Numbered from the stretch's first letter, positions 22,894 to 31,791 are shown. The stretch: DNA of 43,389 nucleotides from a virus (IMGVR_UViG_3300049048_000158:1-43389); one strand, 5' to 3'. The notes: generated by a model from the sequence alone, not told the origin. Numbers and translations are program-made.

Positions 22894-24294
22894 TTACTTC
22901 GCCTTGGGAATCAGAATATTGTTATCCGCTTCCTGATTGTGGGGCAGTTCGTCGATCAGCTTCTGGCTGTCTTCTGCCAGGCTGGGCTGCGATTCCTGGC
23001 CATCCTTGCGGGCGTTGGTATGGCTGGCTCCGGAAAGAGCACCGTACTTGGTAGCTAAGGCTTGGGCTTCGTCACGCTCTTTGGTAAGGGTCGCTACCTG
23101 GGCAGTGAGCGTATTCAGGCTGGCAGTGGCGGTAGTCAGCTGGGCAGTGGTCTGCTCCAGATCGGCCGTAGCCTGTTCAGCGGCCGCGATGATCTGGGCG
23201 TTTACTACACTCACTCCGGTAATGCCGGCAGCTGAGAGTTCTTCGTTTACCCCGTTGATGTCCTCCAGGGTGATTTGATCGGCAGTCTTTCCTTTGAGGG
23301 CCGTCGTTTTGGGGTATTTGTTCCCGAACATAGTATTGGAATTTGGGTTGGTTGTTGCGTTAGTAGAGGCCTCCGACGTGGATACGTCAGCAAGTTCAGC
23401 GGCCCGGGCAATGGCTTGCTCAAGTGTGCCGATATTGTCAATAAGGCCGTAGGAAAGCGCCGTTTCAGCCAGGTACACTTTGCCAGTCAGTGGCTCAGGT
23501 GCCTGCCCTTTCTCACCAGGCTTATCCAGCTTGATCTTGCCGGCACGTTTGGTCTGCAGATCCGAAAGGAATACATTGTTAAGGGGATTGAGCATTTCTA
23601 CCTTGATGGGGCCGTCGTTTCCTTCGATCAGTTGGTAGAAAGATTCATTTTTGTCTTTGGAGTCATCGGCCCGGGAGCGAACCTCCCTAATGCCGAATTT
23701 TTCCATCATGCCCGTGGTATCCAGGAAGGAAATCATCGTGCCGATGCTACCGATCCGGGCAGTGCGACCACCAGCCCATATCTCATTGGATCCGGAGAAG
23801 CTCCACACGCCGGCTGAGGCCATCAGACCGTCCACGAAAGTGACGAAAGGCTTCTGAGTACCCGAGATAACGCGGGAAAATTCTTCGGTGCCATCCACGG
23901 TACCACCAGGCGTATTGACAATGGCCACGTGAGCGATGATGTTGGGATGAGCATCGGCCAACTGAATGGTTTTACCCATCGAAGCCATGCCCATTCTCCA
24001 GGAATCAATTTTCATCAATGGCCCGGTTACGTAATGCATGGCAATGGATCCGGCCGGCACGTCATCGTAGGCCTGGGCCTGGTTCACCATTCCTCTGGAA
24101 CAGGAAACAAACACCAGTTTTTCTGTTGCTTTTTCGCTTTCCAGGGCTTGCACTACAGATTGGAGCCGGTTGGTATCCGAAAGGGCAGCCATAGCCAGCA
24201 TCAGATAATTCTGAGCGGCCTCCCGCTCAATCAGCCATGAAGTACTGGCTAATTGAGTAATGAGTGAATAAATAGATACAGGGTTGTTTTGCAC
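22894..24294 (-). CDS. Head maturation protease (S49/SppA type) with C-terminal scaffold
   Basis: A 466-residue protein. The N-terminal 310 residues are an S49 protease: VAIVNTPGGTVDGTEEF, then the nucleophile motif DGLMASAGVW with S160, ARIGSIGTMI, a candidate general-base lysine near 213 in DSKDK, and GKVYLAETALSYGLIDNIG. The part from about 322 is different: Ala/Thr/Gln/Glu-rich coiled coil (AAEQATADLEQTTAQLTTA) of scaffold type. An internal ATG at 23331 (MFGNKYPKTTALK) could give a scaffold-only protein of 145 residues, as lambda C/Nu3 does. The start is a GTG with AGGA six bases upstream; M32 is the alternative. It precedes the capsid gene by 58 bases. Confidence 0.88.
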   Translation of the reverse strand: MQNNPVSIYSLITQLASTSWLIEREAAQNYLMLAMAALSDTNRLQSVVQALESEKATEKLVFVSCSRGMVNQAQAYDDVPAGSIAMHYVTGPLMKIDSWRMGMASMGKTIQLADAHPNIIAHVAIVNTPGGTVDGTEEFSRVISGTQKPFVTFVDGLMASAGVWSFSGSNEIWAGGRTARIGSIGTMISFLDTTGMMEKFGIREVRSRADDSKDKNESFYQLIEGNDGPIKVEMLNPLNNVFLSDLQTKRAGKIKLDKPGEKGQAPEPLTGKVYLAETALSYGLIDNIGTLEQAIARAAELADVSTSEASTNATTNPNSNTMFGNKYPKTTALKGKTADQITLEDINGVNEELSAAGITGVSVVNAQIIAAAEQATADLEQTTAQLTTATASLNTLTAQVATLTKERDEAQALATKYGALSGASHTNARKDGQESQPSLAEDSQKLIDELPHNQEADNNILIPKAK

Positions 24295-24386
24295 AGAGTC
24301 CTATGACATTTTCGGAGCGTAAACTTATCGGGCGGGCAGGCGAACGGAAAGGACTCGGTAAGCCAGTAGCAGGGGACAAAACAGAA

Positions 24387-24439
24387 CTCCCCATTCCTTG
24401 CGGAAGGCAGGGGAAAGCCTTCCAAAAAAAAATGGGGAG
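24387..24439 (-). other. Nested hairpin between tail-fibre and head modules
   Basis: Outer arms CTCCCCATT (24387-24395) and AATGGGGAG (24431-24439) pair perfectly and enclose an inner perfect hairpin GGAAGGC/GCCTTCC (24402-24408, 24417-24423). On the - strand it is followed by the T-rich TTCTGTTTTGT, so it may act as a weak terminator or an RNA processing site. It lies in the 268-base gap (24295-24562) that holds no gene I can see. Confidence 0.6.
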
Positions 24440-24562
24440 AAATGTAAGAAGAATGTAATTTATTATTGTATCTTTGTATTAATTAATTGCACTTTGACGG
24501 GACAAATCGGATGGTAAATTCATTGATTTTTTTACAGCTTATTCAATCCCTCCCCTTGCTTT

Positions 24563-26857
24563 TCAGCTTCCGTATACCTCAATCTCCGAAACCTTATCCC
24601 AATCCTTGCCATCCGCTTCGTAGCGCAAGTTGGAAATGGAGACCCCACTGATCACAAACTCCCTTCTCAGTTGCTGGTTGCCCGACGCACTGGCCAGGTC
24701 CACGAAGCCGGAGCCGGGATTGTGCTGCAGGCGGAAAGAAGGCACTACCTGGTTGAATACGATTACAATTTTGGTGATGGTCTTAGCGCTTCCCCACACG
24801 GCATTGCTCCAGTCCACCCGGAACTGCACCGCACCCGGCGATTGCTTGGGCTGGCCATCGGTAAGGTTGGCCACTGTATAGGGTACCGGCACGGCGCTGG
24901 TTGTGCCCAGCTTACCCAGCAGCACATTGCTCACCACCGGTACCGGGGCGGAAGTCACCAGGAAAGAGCGCTCAGCGGAAGAAGCCAGGTAATTGGCATT
25001 GCCGGGCTGACTGGCCCGGATGGTGACCTGCCCCACACCGCCGTAATTGTAAGTGCCTGCCAGGATGCTACCCGGTCCGGAAACAATCTCGTAACTGATG
25101 GGAAGCCCGGCCGGCACGGAAGCGTTGAGACTGAAAGGCGCATCCACGCCCAGCTGCTTGTCGGTGATGGCCGCAAAGGTCATCGGGGCCGGTGCCTTGG
25201 CTACCGTGAAAGTGCGCTCCACTGTGGGAGCGGCCGCGTAGGTGGCGTTACCTGGCTGGCTTGCCCTTACCTTCACGGTACCCGCTCCGGTAATGGTGAG
25301 CTGATTGCCGGCCAGACTGGCACTGCCTGAAATGATGGCCAGCGTAACGGCCTCCCCCGATCCGGCTGATACCTCCAGGTTGAAAGGGGCATCCCCAAAT
25401 GTCTTGTTCGAAGGCTGAGGAAAGGTAATCAACTGAGCGATCTTCGCCTGGCTGAAGCGGTCCAGTACGGGCACCTGCAGATGCATAAAAGATACGCCCG
25501 GAATCAGGTTGGCATTCCCACCTTCCGGCTTATTACTACCGATCATTCGCTGTCTGGCCGGTACCGGATTGGGATAGCAGCCAGCCGCTACCCGCCGGAT
25601 GTTCTGATCGATCACCGAATCCTGGTAATACGTGTTGAGCATCGCAAACCAGGTGTAATAGGTGATCGTGTCCCGGGTACCGGAGAAGGGGTCAATGCCG
25701 TTGAGCAGGTATTTTTCCCGCTCGGTAGGTGATAGCAGGGCCGGATCGGTGGAGAGGGCATACCGCTGGTGGGTACCATTCAGATAGTTGAGCGCATTGA
25801 GCATCATACCCAAAAATCCCTTGGGCTGGCCAGGCGACTCTGAACCATAGAGGCCATCTTCCGAAGTATGATCCAGTAGGCTCTTATCACCATTCAAAGC
25901 CAGCACGTAAGCGAAATAGCCGGCGGTGAAAATCATTCCGAAGATATAATTCAAGCCGCGTTCCGGTTCTTCGCCGCTCACCAGATTACGGTGGCCATCG
26001 GCCACATCGTTGCCTGGATACACCCCCCACTTGATCCATTCCCTTACCCAAAGTTTGGCCTGGTCGATGAGCTCCTGATCACCTAAGAATACCCCAATCA
26101 GCCCCATTACCATATTGTTGGTACACATGCGATTATTCCAGCCGCGGGCCCATTCGCCTACTAGTGGAGAGCCCCAGTACATCAGCTGCTTGTAATCATT
26201 CTTCTGGGAATTGATGGCCCAGGAGGATATCTGCCCAGTCAGCCGGTTGCCATTGGCGAAACGGTTATAGTAGTACCGGTTCTGGCTTTCCTTTACGTAA
26301 TGGCCGAATTTGCGGAACATATTGTCAATGGTGGTCTGATTGCCTGAGCTGGCAGCCGGCTTTACACAGTCCCAGCCGAAGAGCAGCCGGGCAATGAGTT
26401 CCGACCAGGTGAATAAGGGATTGCCGTCCCCGATGTTGGCATCGGTGGTATTGAAAAGGGTGCGGTTGCTCCAGTCCAGGCGGGGATCGTTGGCGTAATC
26501 GAGCAGCTGGGTGATCACCCGGGCCGTGTGCGTATCGGTGCCTTTCACGTAATCAAAAAAGGCCGCATCCCGCAGGATAATCCCCTGCTGTTTGGCATCC
26601 AGGCCTCCGGTTTTGTCCACCGGTACCGGACCGGCTCCACTGTAGGGCAGGTAATACCGGTGCGTGGGATTATTAAGGGCTGTCTCGGCAAACGTATTCT
26701 GATTGATGGCAACAGTGGCAAAGTCACCAGGTGTATTCTTCAGACCGTTGGCCGGATTGTTGGGGTGATTTGGCGCATCATTGGCGTTCTTATACGGGCC
26801 GTTTTCGGCCCGGTCCTGATAGATGGCCAGGTCGAGGGCGTGGGTGAATTTGGGCAT
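24563..26857 (-). CDS. Probable tailspike with alginate-lyase-like domain, Ig-like repeats and C-terminal lectin-like domain
   Basis: A 764-residue protein I read as a receptor-binding tailspike that degrades or binds a polysaccharide. Residues 1-480 are helix-rich with the feel of an (alpha/alpha) toroid of the alginate lyase group: NNRMCTNNMVMGLIGVFLG, AKLWVREWIKWGVYPGND, ADGHRN and GLNYIFGMIFTAGYFAYV. About 483-560 and 561-634 are two Ig-like repeats of the MBG type, each with a version of FGDAPFNLEVSA or GVDAPFSLNASV and ending IRASQPGNANY or VRASQPGNATY. About 635-764 suggests a discoidin-like jelly roll (NLTDGQPKQ to VSEIEVYGS). There is no signal peptide. It is 3 bases from the upstream gene and is the last of the adhesin group. 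The enzyme class is a judgement from pattern, not tested. Confidence 0.7.
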   Translation of the reverse strand: MPKFTHALDLAIYQDRAENGPYKNANDAPNHPNNPANGLKNTPGDFATVAINQNTFAETALNNPTHRYYLPYSGAGPVPVDKTGGLDAKQQGIILRDAAFFDYVKGTDTHTARVITQLLDYANDPRLDWSNRTLFNTTDANIGDGNPLFTWSELIARLLFGWDCVKPAASSGNQTTIDNMFRKFGHYVKESQNRYYYNRFANGNRLTGQISSWAINSQKNDYKQLMYWGSPLVGEWARGWNNRMCTNNMVMGLIGVFLGDQELIDQAKLWVREWIKWGVYPGNDVADGHRNLVSGEEPERGLNYIFGMIFTAGYFAYVLALNGDKSLLDHTSEDGLYGSESPGQPKGFLGMMLNALNYLNGTHQRYALSTDPALLSPTEREKYLLNGIDPFSGTRDTITYYTWFAMLNTYYQDSVIDQNIRRVAAGCYPNPVPARQRMIGSNKPEGGNANLIPGVSFMHLQVPVLDRFSQAKIAQLITFPQPSNKTFGDAPFNLEVSAGSGEAVTLAIISGSASLAGNQLTITGAGTVKVRASQPGNATYAAAPTVERTFTVAKAPAPMTFAAITDKQLGVDAPFSLNASVPAGLPISYEIVSGPGSILAGTYNYGGVGQVTIRASQPGNANYLASSAERSFLVTSAPVPVVSNVLLGKLGTTSAVPVPYTVANLTDGQPKQSPGAVQFRVDWSNAVWGSAKTITKIVIVFNQVVPSFRLQHNPGSGFVDLASASGNQQLRREFVISGVSISNLRYEADGKDWDKVSEIEVYGS

Positions 26858-26860
26858 GGT

Positions 26861-27340
26861 CTAAGCGGTTTGGCTGGCTTTTGAATAGAAATAGTCCAGA
26901 AACTCCCGGGGCAGGATCTGGTTGGCATTGGGCACTCCGTGGGCATAGGCTACCAGCTCAAAGCAGTACATCTTTTGCTGGCCACCCTGGTAATCCTTTC
27001 CGTACCACTTCCTCCGGATCAGTTTGAGCGTACAGAACCAGAGCAGGCTCCAGTAATCGTAGCTCTTGCCCAGGTGAAGGGCAAAGCTTTCGGCCGCGCA
27101 CTCCAGGGGAATGATGGTGGTTTCCCTTTTGGCCCGGCGCAGCCACACGTTATAATGGGTGGCACAGATGCCCCGGCCGTCGGCTTCCACAATGAAGGGT
27201 TCACCGTCGGCTTCCCAGAACATGGCAACGTGGTTGTAAGGGCAACCAGCGAGAAAGCGGATGAGCCACCAGACGATGGATGAAAAGGGATACTGCCACT
27301 GCCAGGGGTTTCTCACCAGGATGATGTAGCCGGTTTTCAC
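26861..27340 (-). CDS. Permuted papain-fold (YiiX/NlpC-like) protein
   Basis: A 159-residue protein with features of circularly permuted NlpC/P60 and LRAT-like proteins. The histidine comes first in PYNHVAMF (H37), followed by an acidic strand (PFIVEADGRGI), and the cysteine last in MYCFELVAYAHG (C126), which is the reverse of the ordinary NlpC/P60 order. A hydrophobic segment near the start (FSSIVWWLIRFLAG) is part of the fold in such proteins, not obviously a membrane anchor. The stop of the tailspike-proximal side and the start of the upstream gene are 3 and 4 bases away. It may cleave peptidoglycan stem peptides during entry, or act as a thioesterase-like enzyme on lipids. Catalytic roles of H37 and C126 are inferred. 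Confidence 0.7.
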   Translation of the reverse strand: MKTGYIILVRNPWQWQYPFSSIVWWLIRFLAGCPYNHVAMFWEADGEPFIVEADGRGICATHYNVWLRRAKRETTIIPLECAAESFALHLGKSYDYWSLLWFCTLKLIRRKWYGKDYQGGQQKMYCFELVAYAHGVPNANQILPREFLDYFYSKASQTA

Positions 27341-27855
27341 TGATCGAAAGCCCCCTCCATATGGCGCATATACAGCATCTGGGTAGTGAGGGTGTTCAAG
27401 CCGGCATCGGACCGGATGGCTCCTACCAGGAAATCGAACTCAGGTACCAGGCCGTTTTCGGTGGGGATGCTGGCCTGGTTGGTGCAGACCAGCTGCACAA
27501 TGCGCTCCGGCATTCCCTCATCCCTTACTGTCACATCCAGCACGAAGGAGGAACCACCCGTCAGAATGGGTAGGTTACAGACCAGCGTGCGGGTAGCACT
27601 TACCGGTACCTCAAAGAGAAATGAAGTCAGGGTGGCCAGCGGATTGCCCGACAGCCAGAGACTAAATTCTCCACCGGTAGCAAACCAGCCACCACCCAGG
27701 GCAATCAACTCGGCTTTCTGGGCCTGAGAGAATTCCGTTTCTTCGACCCCTCCGTAAAGCAAGCCATTGCGCTCAAACTGCCAGTCGGCCGGCCCGGTAA
27801 TGCTATAGGGGAGTTGCAGCAGCGCCACGTTTTCAATAGGAATGTAGCCGTACAT
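27337..27855 (-). CDS. Unknown late protein among adhesin genes
   Basis: A 172-residue protein starting MYGYIPIENVALLQLPYSITG. It is beta-rich, with a central WFATGGEFSLWLSGNPLATLTSFLFEVP and VLDVTVRDEGMPERIVQLVC, and no signal peptide. No family is recognised. It overlaps the permuted papain-fold gene by four bases and starts five bases past the LamG-type gene, so it is part of the adhesin block. A structural or baseplate-wedge-like role is possible, on position only. Confidence 0.6.
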   Translation of the reverse strand: MYGYIPIENVALLQLPYSITGPADWQFERNGLLYGGVEETEFSQAQKAELIALGGGWFATGGEFSLWLSGNPLATLTSFLFEVPVSATRTLVCNLPILTGGSSFVLDVTVRDEGMPERIVQLVCTNQASIPTENGLVPEFDFLVGAIRSDAGLNTLTTQMLYMRHMEGAFDQ

Positions 27856-27860
27856 AAAAA

Positions 27861-28607
27861 TTAAAGGGTTTGCAGGATGGTGTTTACATCCACGTTCTGT
27901 AAAAACATTTGAAAGGCATTCTGACCGGTGCTGTTGACCCGGTTGGTATTGACCAGCTGGTCAAAGCTCCAGCGGTCCAGCAATCCGATGGTATTGGAGG
28001 GATTTTCTCCGATACCCAAATTGTAATTCAACCGCCGCTCATCGGCATCCAGCCGGCGGTTGTACAATCGAATTTCATCGTGCTTTCCGGCTGCGTAAGT
28101 CGTAGTGAATCCCCGGAAGAATTGCATGGCCGAGAGGTTGTTGGTCAAAAAAGCGCTGGCACCGCCGGCATTGGCCACCGAATACGAAAAGCCCTGGTTT
28201 TCCGATCCCCCGTTGACGTGGAAAAAGAAGGTGGTCGGACTCCACTCAAACACCCAGTACTGAATGTTAGCGCTTTGATTCGAAGCGGTGGAAGCGGAAT
28301 AAGACGTGTTTATGGTAGGCGTAAAACACTGAAAGCCCACGGAAGATCCGCTCACCTGAATCGTGAAACGATAGGTACCATCGGTCACGTGGAAAATCTG
28401 TTCGGTAACGGGTATTGAAGGCTTTCTCACCCACATCTCCAGGGCACCGGTGGTCCAGAAAGGGGCCCCGTTGTAGCCGGTCACGGTCGCAAAATCATTG
28501 ACGGCATCCCCGGCGAAAGCCAGGCCGAAGTCAAAGGGAGCCAGCAGTGGCCGGTTCCAGCCGGTACCTCTCAGGGCGCGCACGCTGGGTTTGAGTCCGG
28601 GCTGCAT
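27861..28607 (-). CDS. LamG/concanavalin-like adhesin
   Basis: A 248-residue protein with a LamG-like jelly-roll pattern from about 28 to 205: LAFAGDAVNDFATV, WTTGALEMWVRKPS, a strand set TYRFTIQVSGSSVGFQCF, HVNGGSENQGFSYSV, and the closing GKHDEIRLYNRRLDADERRLNYN that is typical of LamG_3-type domains (DEIRLYN..L...E...). Such domains bind glycans and are common in tail fibres of Bacteroidota phages. The last 40 residues (NRVNSTGQNAFQMFLQNVDV) form a tail without motif. It has no signal peptide, as expected of a virion protein. It lies 3 bases after the upstream gene. Confidence 0.82.
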   Translation of the reverse strand: MQPGLKPSVRALRGTGWNRPLLAPFDFGLAFAGDAVNDFATVTGYNGAPFWTTGALEMWVRKPSIPVTEQIFHVTDGTYRFTIQVSGSSVGFQCFTPTINTSYSASTASNQSANIQYWVFEWSPTTFFFHVNGGSENQGFSYSVANAGGASAFLTNNLSAMQFFRGFTTTYAAGKHDEIRLYNRRLDADERRLNYNLGIGENPSNTIGLLDRWSFDQLVNTNRVNSTGQNAFQMFLQNVDVNTILQTL

Positions 28608-28610
28608 GGC

Positions 28611-29039
28611 TTAGGCCGTATAATCCGCTCCCAGTACGGTGACAATGATTTGCTCGGAACCCGTAAGCGCCGCGCTCAGCCGGGCCGAGAGCCGCATATT
28701 GTTGTTCAGGTTCAAGTAGGGGTTGCCGTTGGCGTCGATCTGCAGCCAGGGCAGGTTGCCCCGGTTCAAGCCACTGACCGCGTTGGCGCTGCCCTGCCCG
28801 GCGTTAGCCGGAACGGTGATGTGTCCCAGCTGAAAGATCTGCCCCTGGTTGATGTCATTGATCTGCAGGAAAACCGTGCGGGCGGTGGCCGAGGTGGAAG
28901 TGATGATCAGCGCCTCGATCCGGGTACCGTCGGTTGCTGGAATGAGCAGGTCCTTGGAGTTGGTGGAGTCGGCCAACGCGAAAGCCGAGCCCCTGGCCCG
29001 GATGTCGGAGGTGAAAAAGATATTCTGATTTTTTGCCAT
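28611..29039 (-). CDS. Small virion-like protein
   Basis: A 142-residue protein, beta-rich, starting MAKNQNIFFTSDIRARGSAFA and continuing with STNSKDLLIPATDGTRIEALIIT, RTVFLQINDINQGQIFQLGHI, VPANAGQGSANAVSGLNRG and YLNLNNNMRLSARLSAAL. It has the composition (Ala, Asn, Thr, Gly) of phage tail-fibre-associated proteins. A similar pattern of a conserved small protein before an adhesin is frequent in such clusters, but I cannot name a family. It lies between the long fibre-like gene and the LamG gene, 3 bases from each. Confidence 0.65.
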   Translation of the reverse strand: MAKNQNIFFTSDIRARGSAFALADSTNSKDLLIPATDGTRIEALIITSTSATARTVFLQINDINQGQIFQLGHITVPANAGQGSANAVSGLNRGNLPWLQIDANGNPYLNLNNNMRLSARLSAALTGSEQIIVTVLGADYTA

Positions 29040-29042
29040 TGC

Positions 29043-31232
29043 TTAAAAGCCGTTAAAGTTGGTGCTCTTGTAGATTTTCAAAGTTTTCTGATCGTTGTCC
29101 AGCGTCGTGAAAGAGGTCACAATCTGATCCGCCGTCAGGGGTAAGCCGTTGGTTTGGCGTAGCGCCGTATCCGTGTTCTGAATGTGGGAAGCCGACAGTT
29201 CCGTCCAGTAGGTATTCTGGGTTACGGCCGGATTGGTAGGCGGAGCCGTGCCGGCCTGGTCGATGAAGACATCCGTGCGGGCCGACCAGAAACGCCCGCC
29301 GCTGGTCACCTGGTCACCCGGATGGTAGCGGGTCTGCAGGGTGGCATCGTAGGCAGCAATGCCGGAGGAGGTATTGGCTGAAGGGGCAGGCAGTTGGGAG
29401 GCCGGCACCTTGCCTTCGACCAGATCCGCTTTGGCTCCCACAACAGTAGTCAGCGCGTCGATCAGGTCTTTCAAGGCCTTGCCCTGGGCAGCCGTCAGCG
29501 CCGCATCGGTCGCAGTAGAAACCAGGCTATTGATCAGCTTCACCAGACCGGGAGCCGAGGCGGTAGCCAGGTCGATGTTGTGCTCGATGATGGTCCAGTC
29601 GGCATCACTGTTGCCGGCATCATCCACCAGGGCTACGATCAGCGCCCGGTTGCCATTGATGGCCAGGCCGCTCCCGATCGTTTCGGTACCAGTATAATTG
29701 ACTACGTACCAGGTATCGCCTTTCTTGATTGTATTGCCAGATCCGGAGCCATTGCCGACTTGAGTGGCGTTCACCGCATCGCTGGCCAAGCCCTTGGGGT
29801 AGCTGGCCGGATTGGCCGTAATATCATAACTACCGCGGATGTGGGAGCCGGAGGGCACTGAGGCCAGAGCGGCCGTTATATCATCGAGATGTGCAAGAAT
29901 CCCGGCTTTGGCCTGGATTTTTTGCATGTAGGTAATGCCGGCGTTGTTTGGGTGGTCAGTTACGTCAAAGTGCGCCGTTTGGTTGATGTTTCCGGTAATG
30001 GTTAAATATACCGTACCTTGAACAACGCCAATTGCAAAGCCTCCCATTGCACCCGCTACTATGTTAATGGTTCTTTCCGCGTTGCTTTGCCAGTTAGTTC
30101 CCTTAATATTGAGGGTTCCAAGCCCTTCGCTGGACTGCTTAAATCCTATGCCGCTGGCGTGCTGGATTAACTTTTTGCCCCAAATGTTTTCGTCCTGTCC
30201 TTTGGTGACGAACTCCCCGTTTTGAATTAACGACTGGATATCACTGATGGAGGCTGCCTGAAACCAATTCGCCGAGCCGGCACCCGCGTACAGGCAAATG
30301 TACAGCTGGCTGGAGTAGGCAATAAAAACATCACCCGGCTTATAGCCTTGTGCGGCATCAAAAGTGCTATCTGGTACTGCTTCATCTGAGGCATAGATGA
30401 TGGGGTACTTGGACTGGTCAGCCTTGAGCTGAAAGCGGAAAATACGGGTTTCCGGATCGAAGGAGACCGAAATATTTTCCGTATCCTCCACGTGCTCAGC
30501 CAGGGCATCCAGTGCCCGCTCATCGGTGTATACCTCCTCATCGAGCTTAGTGCGGATCTCCTGAGCGGTTGACTCATAGGCCGTGCCCTCAGCCAGCTTC
30601 AGGTCCGTGTTCTGCTTGTGGTCGTTGGGGCTGGGAATGACTTCCGGGCCGTTGGGGGTGATGGGAATAATGCCGATGACAATGCTCTTGTTGCTGTCGT
30701 AGAGCGGCTGAGGTCCCAGTACCGGGCCGTTTGCTCCCTTAATCAATGCGGTCGTGCCCTGATCATTCAAGACAATCAGATCCGTGCGGCTCAAGGTTTC
30801 GTGGGCTGGATCGGCAATAAGGGTTTTGCTGTTCAGGCTGAAGGCTACGTTATTGATGAGCCACTCGTAGCCGGCAATGATGTACTGGTAAGGATTGTCC
30901 GGGGACTGGGTAATGGTACCTACCTTGGTTACCCGGGTTTGCGTGGGTACCTGGTTGCTGTTTTTGAGCTGGTCAATGGCAGTCTGGAGAGCGCTGATCA
31001 AGAGACGCAGTTTATACAGCGTATTGGCATCGTTGCCAGCGCCTCCGATGAGCCCCTGTACCAATGCGGCCGCTACCCCCTTATTTTCTTTTTCCGGAGT
31101 ACTGGCCTCCTGGACTGCATTCATCAGCTCGTTCAGGAAGAAACGAAGGTCCTCCGGCTCGATTTCTTCCGAGACGTTATCAAAGAAAAGTTGCTGGGAA
31201 AGCTGTTTCAGCTCATCAATGGATAAGGCCAT
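29043..31232 (-). CDS. Long fibre-like tail protein
   Basis: A 729-residue protein from the ATG at 31232 (MALSIDELKQLSQQLFF), chosen because the next upstream stop is at 31234 and a longer reading would run into it. The N-terminal 100 residues are helical and charged; the middle is beta-rich with repeated Asn/Thr/Gly-rich segments (TIQSLIQNGEFVTKGQDENIWGK-like; given here only as IQSLIQNGEFVTK). About 590-660 has AQGKALKDLIDALTTVVGAKADLVEG, a typical fibre trimerisation-like pattern, and the end is a stretch with SASHIQNTDTALRQ. It is probably a tail fibre or a base for the adhesins encoded just downstream. No chaperone or intramolecular peptidase domain is visible. Confidence 0.7.
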   Translation of the reverse strand: MALSIDELKQLSQQLFFDNVSEEIEPEDLRFFLNELMNAVQEASTPEKENKGVAAALVQGLIGGAGNDANTLYKLRLLISALQTAIDQLKNSNQVPTQTRVTKVGTITQSPDNPYQYIIAGYEWLINNVAFSLNSKTLIADPAHETLSRTDLIVLNDQGTTALIKGANGPVLGPQPLYDSNKSIVIGIIPITPNGPEVIPSPNDHKQNTDLKLAEGTAYESTAQEIRTKLDEEVYTDERALDALAEHVEDTENISVSFDPETRIFRFQLKADQSKYPIIYASDEAVPDSTFDAAQGYKPGDVFIAYSSQLYICLYAGAGSANWFQAASISDIQSLIQNGEFVTKGQDENIWGKKLIQHASGIGFKQSSEGLGTLNIKGTNWQSNAERTINIVAGAMGGFAIGVVQGTVYLTITGNINQTAHFDVTDHPNNAGITYMQKIQAKAGILAHLDDITAALASVPSGSHIRGSYDITANPASYPKGLASDAVNATQVGNGSGSGNTIKKGDTWYVVNYTGTETIGSGLAINGNRALIVALVDDAGNSDADWTIIEHNIDLATASAPGLVKLINSLVSTATDAALTAAQGKALKDLIDALTTVVGAKADLVEGKVPASQLPAPSANTSSGIAAYDATLQTRYHPGDQVTSGGRFWSARTDVFIDQAGTAPPTNPAVTQNTYWTELSASHIQNTDTALRQTNGLPLTADQIVTSFTTLDNDQKTLKIYKSTNFNGF

Positions 31233-31233
31233 A

Positions 31234-31791
31234 TCAGGGAGTGCGTAAAAAACCGTAAGTGAAACCGGAGGAGAATACCTTCCGGGGAGGGGGCAGCAGG
31301 GATTCGTACAACAGGTAGAAGAGCGCCCGGTCGGGGCCCTCGCCACTCAGCGTAAAACCGTAGCCATTCTTTTTGGCTGGCTGATTGCCCGTATCCACAT
31401 CCGCCTTCAGCTTGAGCGTATAGTCGGGATTGCCAATCAGCATCGGATTGGAATTGCCATCCAGGACAATGGCCATCAACTCGTGGCCGCGCTGGGCTTG
31501 GAGCCAATAGTGGATGTCGGGAGCGGTTTTAGGAACGGAAAAGGAAATCTTCCATTTAAAGATTTCGCCCTGGTCGGTATCGGCCGGATCCTCGGAAAAA
31601 GTCGCGGTACCCGGTGTGAAGTAGAGGCCGGCCAGGGTGATGCCGCTCTGCAGTTGGATGGACTGGGCTAAAATAACGCCGTCGTGATCCGGAATACGAA
31701 CCACGTGGGAAGCTTTGAATAATTGCAGGGCCAGCAGGCCCCCGAAGTTATCTCCTTCAGGCCGTGCGAGCGAAGGTAGGGAGGGTGGCAT
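31234..31791 (-). CDS. Unknown late protein at head of adhesin block
   Basis: A 185-residue protein. Beta-rich sequence with AQSIQLQSGITLAGLYFTPGT, KWKISFSVPKTAPDIHYWLQ and NPDYTLKLKADVDTGNQPAKKNGYGF (shown in parts), ending in FSSGFTYGFLRTP. No family is recognised. The size and strand pattern are consistent with a tail or baseplate attachment protein. It starts 35 bases inside the upstream gene in another frame and its stop lies one base before the next start, which argues for coupled translation in this block. Confidence 0.6.
   Translation of the reverse strand: MPPSLPSLARPEGDNFGGLLALQLFKASHVVRIPDHDGVILAQSIQLQSGITLAGLYFTPGTATFSEDPADTDQGEIFKWKISFSVPKTAPDIHYWLQAQRGHELMAIVLDGNSNPMLIGNPDYTLKLKADVDTGNQPAKKNGYGFTLSGEGPDRALFYLLYESLLPPPRKVFSSGFTYGFLRTP

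Noticed and set aside
24469-24476. TATCTTTG, a TAnnTTTG match on the + strand
   Set aside because: It points against the late operon, has no -33 TTG at 19-20 bases, and no + gene follows; chance is likely in this AT-rich gap.
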